DNA of 64,000 bases from contig NZ_RQTJ01000003.1 in the NCBI RefSeq assembly GCF_003858535.1, positions 71,237 to 135,236 on the forward strand. The letters run 5' to 3'. Under the pieces are notes generated by a model. The model ran no database searches and was not told the DNA's origin. It saw only the letters and a list, made by a program, of their open reading frames with translations. Positions 60,365-64,000 of this stretch are shown here, piece by piece; the first letter of the stretch is position 1; each line of letters starts with the position of its first letter. This stretch comes from Paenimyroides viscosum. GTDB taxonomy: Bacteria; Bacteroidota; Bacteroidia; Flavobacteriales; Flavobacteriaceae. Position numbers and translations under genes: made by a program.

Positions 60365-60859
60365 ATGACAGAAATAAGTGTTTTAAACTGCTGTGCTTTA
60401 TTAGCCGAAAAAAAACTTAAAATTGCTTTTACAGAAAGTGCTACAGCCGGGGCACTTTCTGTCGCATTTGCGCTTACGCCTTATTCGGGCGACATTTTAT
60501 TAGGCAGCATTGTTTGTTACGATGCCGATGAAAAAATGAATATATTAAATGTTCCGAAAGAATTAATTGACAAACATACACCGGAATCACGTGAAGTAAC
60601 AAACTGCATGGCTGTTAACGCAAAGAAAATGTTTAATAAAGCAGATATTCTGGTTGCAGTAACCGGACTTACCAAAAGCGGTGGAAGCGAAACAGATGAT
60701 AAACCTGTAGGCACTATGTATATCGATTTTATTTTCCCGGAATACCATTTACAGGTTAAGGAAGTTTTCTTGGGAAATTCGCACCAGATTGTGCATCAAA
60801 CCATAAAGAAAACGGCAGATATCATTACTGCCCATTTAACAAAAACCGATGAAAATTAA
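60365..60859 (+). CDS. CinA-family C-terminal domain protein (nicotinamide-nucleotide amidohydrolase-like)
   Basis: A 164-residue stand-alone CinA C-terminal domain. L-A-E-K-K-L-K-I-A-F-T-E-S-A-T-A-G-A-L-S is the usual opening, with the conserved E-S-A-T-A/C-G, then Y-S-G-D-I-L-L-G-S-I-V-C-Y near 40, and V-A-V-T-G-L-T near 98 (A-x-T-G in the family). Homologues hydrolyse NMN to nicotinic acid mononucleotide in NAD recycling. It is 21 bp after the SDR gene and ends the operon with a terminator. The activity is inferred from family. Confidence 0.85.
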   Translation: MTEISVLNCCALLAEKKLKIAFTESATAGALSVAFALTPYSGDILLGSIVCYDADEKMNILNVPKELIDKHTPESREVTNCMAVNAKKMFNKADILVAVTGLTKSGGSETDDKPVGTMYIDFIFPEYHLQVKEVFLGNSHQIVHQTIKKTADIITAHLTKTDEN

Positions 60860-60868
60860 ATAAAAAAC

Positions 60869-60893
60869 AACCTCTCTTAAAGTTAGAGAGGTT
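60869..60893. terminator. Bidirectional intrinsic terminator
   Basis: Arms AACCTCTCT and AGAGAGGTT with a 7-nt loop, flanked by A and T runs, stand between the CinA-like gene and the convergent Asn/Gln-rich protein gene. Confidence 0.75.
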
Positions 60894-60918
60894 ATTTCAC
60901 TTAAAGTAAACTGCAAAT

Positions 60919-61284
60919 TTAGTCTTCAAAGTTCTTGTTTCGGTCTTGATCGTTCGTAATGTCTTCATTAAAGTCTTTATCTCTATTTCTTACATTCGTG
61001 TCCATACCATCTGGATTTTTAGATCCTGTGTATCTTTTTTCATCTTGATTGGTTTGGTGCTCTTCTGAACGACCGTCCTTATTAGTGTTTCTTGTAGCCT
61101 CGTCTTCTCGATCAATATTAGTTTGATCATGAGCGTTGCGAGTTTGTTGATTTTTGTTTTGATCATTTCCAAAAGATTGATCATTTTGATTTTGATTCTT
61201 TTGATTTTGATTCTGATTTTGCGGATTGTTGTTGTTGTTGTTCATCGTTCCGTCTTGTCCGGGGTTGTTTTTGTTATTGTCCAT
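60919..61284 (-). CDS. Asn/Gln/Asp-rich low-complexity protein (121 aa)
   Basis: An almost purely hydrophilic protein with N-N-N-N-N-N and Q-N-Q-N-Q-N-Q-K repeats in the first half and Asp/Arg/Asn-rich sequence in the second half. There are no hydrophobic segments, no Cys and no signal peptide. The sequence is prion-like in composition and should be intrinsically disordered. A clean start and stop, and a terminator behind it, support it as a gene. Function unknown; its neighbours suggest a general-stress or desiccation role. Confidence 0.65.
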   Translation of the reverse strand: MDNNKNNPGQDGTMNNNNNNPQNQNQNQKNQNQNDQSFGNDQNKNQQTRNAHDQTNIDREDEATRNTNKDGRSEEHQTNQDEKRYTGSKNPDGMDTNVRNRDKDFNEDITNDQDRNKNFED

Positions 61285-61958
61285 GATTATAATTGATTAG
61301 GTTGTTTAATAAAATAATATGTATCCAATCTTACTTAAATACGTAATGAATTTCACTTCACTTTTCGGGTGTTTCCCAATTATATTAATTCAATAAGTAA
61401 TCCAGCTGATTAAATATGTGTGTTTTAAACAATTCTTCGCTATCAAAACGAAGAAATCAAAAATGAAGAAATCCTAATAAAATCAACCAATATAAATTTT
61501 AACATTTTAGAGTACATTTTCTTTAGGCGGTAATACAATCACATATAATTATAGCCAAACAATTAATAAAAATAAAGTCTTGTATTTATGCTAAATAAAA
61601 TATTATATAATAATAAATTAACTATTTAAGTAAAAATAATTTTAATTAAATCAAAAATATATATAATTTTTAATAATTAAAACTTCTTTCTTAAACTAAC
61701 TTTTAAATTATAAACTAAAGAATATTATTGGTGTAAAAAAAGTACCTTATTTGTACCAAAATTACACAAAATGACGACTAGTTTTGAAAAACTTAAATTA
61801 AGAAGCAGTCTAAAACTAACTGTATTTTTAAGGAATAGTTTTTGTATTTAAAAAAATATCTTACTTATTTACAGAATTTCTTATTCATTTTATATTAATC
61901 AAATTGATTTTTGTATAAACTTTAGTTTAGAAAACAGGATCAATAAAAATATATTGCT
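61285..61958. other. 670-bp AT-rich intergenic region
   Basis: Very AT-rich, no coding frame, no tandem repeat. It separates two divergent low-complexity protein genes and may contain their promoters. Confidence 0.4.
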
Positions 61959-62258
61959 ATGAAAAAGAATTTATACAAATACTTATTTATAAGTGTATTA
62001 ACACTTACTCTGACAACAACAATTGCTTGTAGAGATAATAAAAAAGCCGATGATGTAAACCGTTATGATTCGTTACCAGAACAAGAACGAATGTATGATA
62101 ATCCTGACCCGTTAAACGAGAGAGATGTTTCGGGCGGAACCATTGACAATCATCAGGGAAGCTCCATTAATGCAACAGATAACATGAACGATAATGATAC
62201 TATAAACAGACGAAATTCTTCATCTAACAGTAATCAAAGTACACAAGACAACCGTTAG
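61959..62258 (+). CDS. Hypothetical lipoprotein (99 aa)
   Basis: A hydrophobic signal segment (residues ~8-22) ends in T-T-I-A-C, a lipobox with Cys24. After it comes R-D-N-K-K-A-D-D and a disordered Asn/Asp/Ser/Gln-rich tail of ~75 residues. The tail lacks a K-(D/E)2 signal directly after the Cys, so it may stay in the periplasm. Function unknown; it belongs to the second stress block. Confidence 0.7.
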   Translation: MKKNLYKYLFISVLTLTLTTTIACRDNKKADDVNRYDSLPEQERMYDNPDPLNERDVSGGTIDNHQGSSINATDNMNDNDTINRRNSSSNSNQSTQDNR

Positions 62259-62400
62259 TTACACTCAATTATTCATTTTACATTTTTTGTACCGATTTAA
62301 AATAGTAAATCGATACAATTTTTTTAAAAAAGTAATGCCTGGCACAATTTTTAGTATAATTTCACGCTCAATAACAATATCTCACAAAATAATCTACGTT

Positions 62401-63000
62401 ATGACTAAAACAATTACTTCCTATTTAAAAAAATCAAAACTCTACCTAATGGTTGTCGGCTTTTTCTCGATTTTCTTTTTAACAAGTGCCTGTCATTGTG
62501 ATCAAGAGGAAGATAAAATTGCCGATAATAAAGTATTGGTTTTAAAGTTTAATGACAATACTAATGATTTTATTGAAGGAAAAGAATACAAATTTTTCAA
62601 TAAAGCCGATCAATTTACCGTAACTGTTTCAAAAGAAACAACCCCCGATGAAATCATTACAAACGTAACGTACACAGAAACAAATGCCTTACTTTTAAAA
62701 GCTTCAACCTTACCGTTACCAGAAAAAGGAAAAATATTGATACCGCAAGATTTTAGTAATGCTACTGCTTTTGAAAGAGTTGAAACCAACGATTTTGTCA
62801 CGCCACAAAATGGTTATAAAGAAGTAGAATCGTACATTTTAGACGAATCGCATTTTATTGATCTATGGGCTAAAATTCAGAGCTTGGTAAAAGTACGTGA
62901 ATATTTAAAATCAAATCCAAACCAGCAAATACAGGTGTTTTTTCATCAACATTCAATCGAAAACTCTCAAGGTAATTGGATTTTCATCTTAAAAAATTAA
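62401..63000 (+). CDS. Hypothetical lipoprotein (199 aa)
   Basis: The ATG at 62401 (M-T-K-T-I-T-S-Y-L-K-K-S-K-L-Y-L) is chosen because it gives a proper signal peptide with F-F-L-T-S-A-C as lipobox; the frame upstream to 62287 is AT-rich leader. The mature start C-H-C-D-Q-E-E-D has acidic residues that could act as an export signal, but the K is lacking. The body has mixed strands and helices with no recognised domain. It precedes the DUF421 gene by 46 bp. Confidence 0.7.
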   Translation: MTKTITSYLKKSKLYLMVVGFFSIFFLTSACHCDQEEDKIADNKVLVLKFNDNTNDFIEGKEYKFFNKADQFTVTVSKETTPDEIITNVTYTETNALLLKASTLPLPEKGKILIPQDFSNATAFERVETNDFVTPQNGYKEVESYILDESHFIDLWAKIQSLVKVREYLKSNPNQQIQVFFHQHSIENSQGNWIFILKN

Positions 63001-63046
63001 TCTTCGTAAATAAATAAGTACATTTATGTGTATTTAGACAACATCT

Positions 63047-63730
63047 ATGGAAATTAACGAGTTTCTTTTTGGCGAAAACGGCACTTCGTTTTTAGTATCA
63101 ATAATGCTGCGTACGTTTGTAATGTTCCTGCTCATCTTAATATTTTTAAGACTTCTTGGCAAACGCGGAATTAAGCAGTTATCGGTATTTGAACTGGTTG
63201 TAATTTTAGGATTAGGATCTGCAGCCGGCGACCCTATGATTTATAAAGAAATTGGCGTTTTTAGTGCGCTGATTGCTTTTTCTGTAGTTACCATCTGCTA
63301 CAAACTACTAACCGTTTTGGTGTTTAAATTTAAATGGATAGAAACGCTTGTTGAAGGCAAAGAAGTTTATATCATTAAAAAAGGAAAATTTTCTATTGAA
63401 GAATTCCGGAAAGAATCATTAAGCAAAGATGAATTTTTTATGGAATTAAGGCTACAAGGTGTTTTTCATTTAGGCCAGGTTGAATATGCCATTTTAGAAA
63501 CAACGGTTGAAGTGAGCGTTTACTTTTTTGATCACGAACATACAAAATACGGATTACCTATTTTGCCCGATTCTTTAAAGAAAACCGTAAAGGCTTTTGA
63601 AGCCGACACTTTTTATTCATGTACTTTTTGCGGACAAACCGTTAAATATATCGCACAAAACAATTTTATTTGCCCAAAATGCAATAAAAAAGAATGGGTT
63701 AAAGCAAGTAACAGAAAAGTAAATCGTTAA
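63047..63730 (+). CDS. DUF421 membrane protein with C-terminal zinc ribbon
   Basis: A 227-residue DUF421/YetF-like protein. Three membrane helices occupy ~15-95 (M-L-R-T-F-V-M-F-L-L-I-L-I-F-L-R-L-L-G-K-R is the family start). The cytoplasmic DUF421 module follows at ~100-175 with V-E-G-K-E-V-Y-I-I-K-K-G and L-R-L-Q-G-V. It carries an extra tail with C192-x-x-C195 and C209-x-x-C212, a rubredoxin-like zinc ribbon not present in the shorter copy at 33769. The tail could sense metal or bind a partner. Function of the family is unclear. Confidence 0.88.
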   Translation: MEINEFLFGENGTSFLVSIMLRTFVMFLLILIFLRLLGKRGIKQLSVFELVVILGLGSAAGDPMIYKEIGVFSALIAFSVVTICYKLLTVLVFKFKWIETLVEGKEVYIIKKGKFSIEEFRKESLSKDEFFMELRLQGVFHLGQVEYAILETTVEVSVYFFDHEHTKYGLPILPDSLKKTVKAFEADTFYSCTFCGQTVKYIAQNNFICPKCNKKEWVKASNRKVNR

Positions 63731-63864
63731 AAAATTACTTTTACATGTAACTTAGGCATGTATTTTGAAATACATTCTACAGATGATATTTAAGAAATAG
63801 AGAACTAAATTAGGTTATAGAAGAGCTTATTCGTAAGCGCGTTCTCACCTTTAGTTCTTTATGG

Positions 63865-63900
63865 TAATGCTTATCTTTATGGTAAGCATTATCTTTTTTT
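63865..63900 (+). terminator. Intrinsic terminator after the DUF421 gene
   Basis: Arms TAATGCTTATC and GGTAAGCATTA (one wobble pair) enclose a short TTTAT loop and are followed by a long T run. The preceding 130 bp are non-coding. Confidence 0.75.
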
Positions 63901-63976
63901 ACTAATTAATATTTTTTTTGATTTCATAAAAGAAAGTAAAGTAAATTTTATTAAATAAATAACATCTATTAATTAA

Positions 63977-64000
63977 ATGAGAAAAGAAGTTTATAAGTTT
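63977..64000 (+). CDS. Possible start of a further gene, cut by the window end
   Basis: An ATG at 63977 opens M-R-K-E-V-Y-K-F to the last base. Only eight codons are visible, so nothing can be said about the product and even its reality is uncertain. Confidence 0.2.

Overview
The window is a low-GC chromosomal segment of a member of the Bacteroidota, most likely the Flavobacteriaceae. Supporting signs are a T9SS C-terminal sorting domain (22954-23964), a surface-lipoprotein export-like signal (C-K-D-D-E) on a PNGase F homologue, CarboxypepD_reg-like and four-helix-bundle (IVS) proteins, -7 promoter elements of the TAnnTTTG type, and general absence of strong Shine-Dalgarno sites. No rRNA, tRNA or CRISPR array was seen.

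Layout. (1) 1-11.3 kb: the end of an M28 peptidase gene, an acyl-CoA synthetase, a frameshifted small secreted protein, then a fatty-acid beta-oxidation operon (MarR regulator, 3-hydroxyacyl-CoA dehydrogenase/enoyl-CoA hydratase, thiolase, acyl-CoA dehydrogenase). That operon is interrupted by a 49-bp tandem repeat array and by a four-helix-bundle gene flanked by inverted repeats. (2) 11.3-23 kb: housekeeping genes (DEAD-box helicase, RdgB, RecG, Bcp, Nth, an ECF sigma factor, UvrA) plus a PNGase F-type deglycosylase. (3) 23-25.8 kb: a two-gene surface-protein operon with unusually long G tracts (one appears frame-disrupting) and a graveyard of transposase fragments. (4) 25.9-36.6 kb: a general-stress block with a YihY-like membrane protein, a SpoT-like HD protein, two DUF892 ferritin-like proteins, a large KatE-type catalase, a DUF421 membrane protein and many small unknowns. 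It ends in two adjacent ~500-residue proteins of unknown function, probably distant paralogues with a degenerate nucleotidyltransferase/HEPN-like layout. (5) 38.3-55.4 kb: a defence island. It holds ParDE, an XRE regulator, a Septu-like ATPase/HNH pair, and a type I restriction-modification operon (hsdM-hsdS-hsdR) that continues into a PD-(D/E)XK protein and an OLD-like ATPase with a C-terminal R-X4-H (HEPN-type) motif. Dispersed REP-like repeats litter its edges, and one lies in frame inside hsdS as a duplicated 15-bp unit. (6) 56-64 kb: a second stress block (third DUF892 protein, a KGG-motif protein with Asp-rich and Gly/Ser/Arg repeats, two SDR oxidoreductases, a CinA-type deamidase, an Asn/Gln-rich protein, lipoproteins, a second DUF421 protein with a zinc ribbon).

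How they work together. The two stress blocks share paralogous families and flank the defence island, which suggests that the island was inserted into an older stress-response region. The most interesting candidates for undescribed systems are the nuclease/ATPase-HEPN pair at the end of the hsd operon and the twin 510/530-residue proteins. The most interesting regulatory signals are the possible phase-variable poly-G tract and the 15-bp tandem repeat between the two target recognition domains of HsdS.
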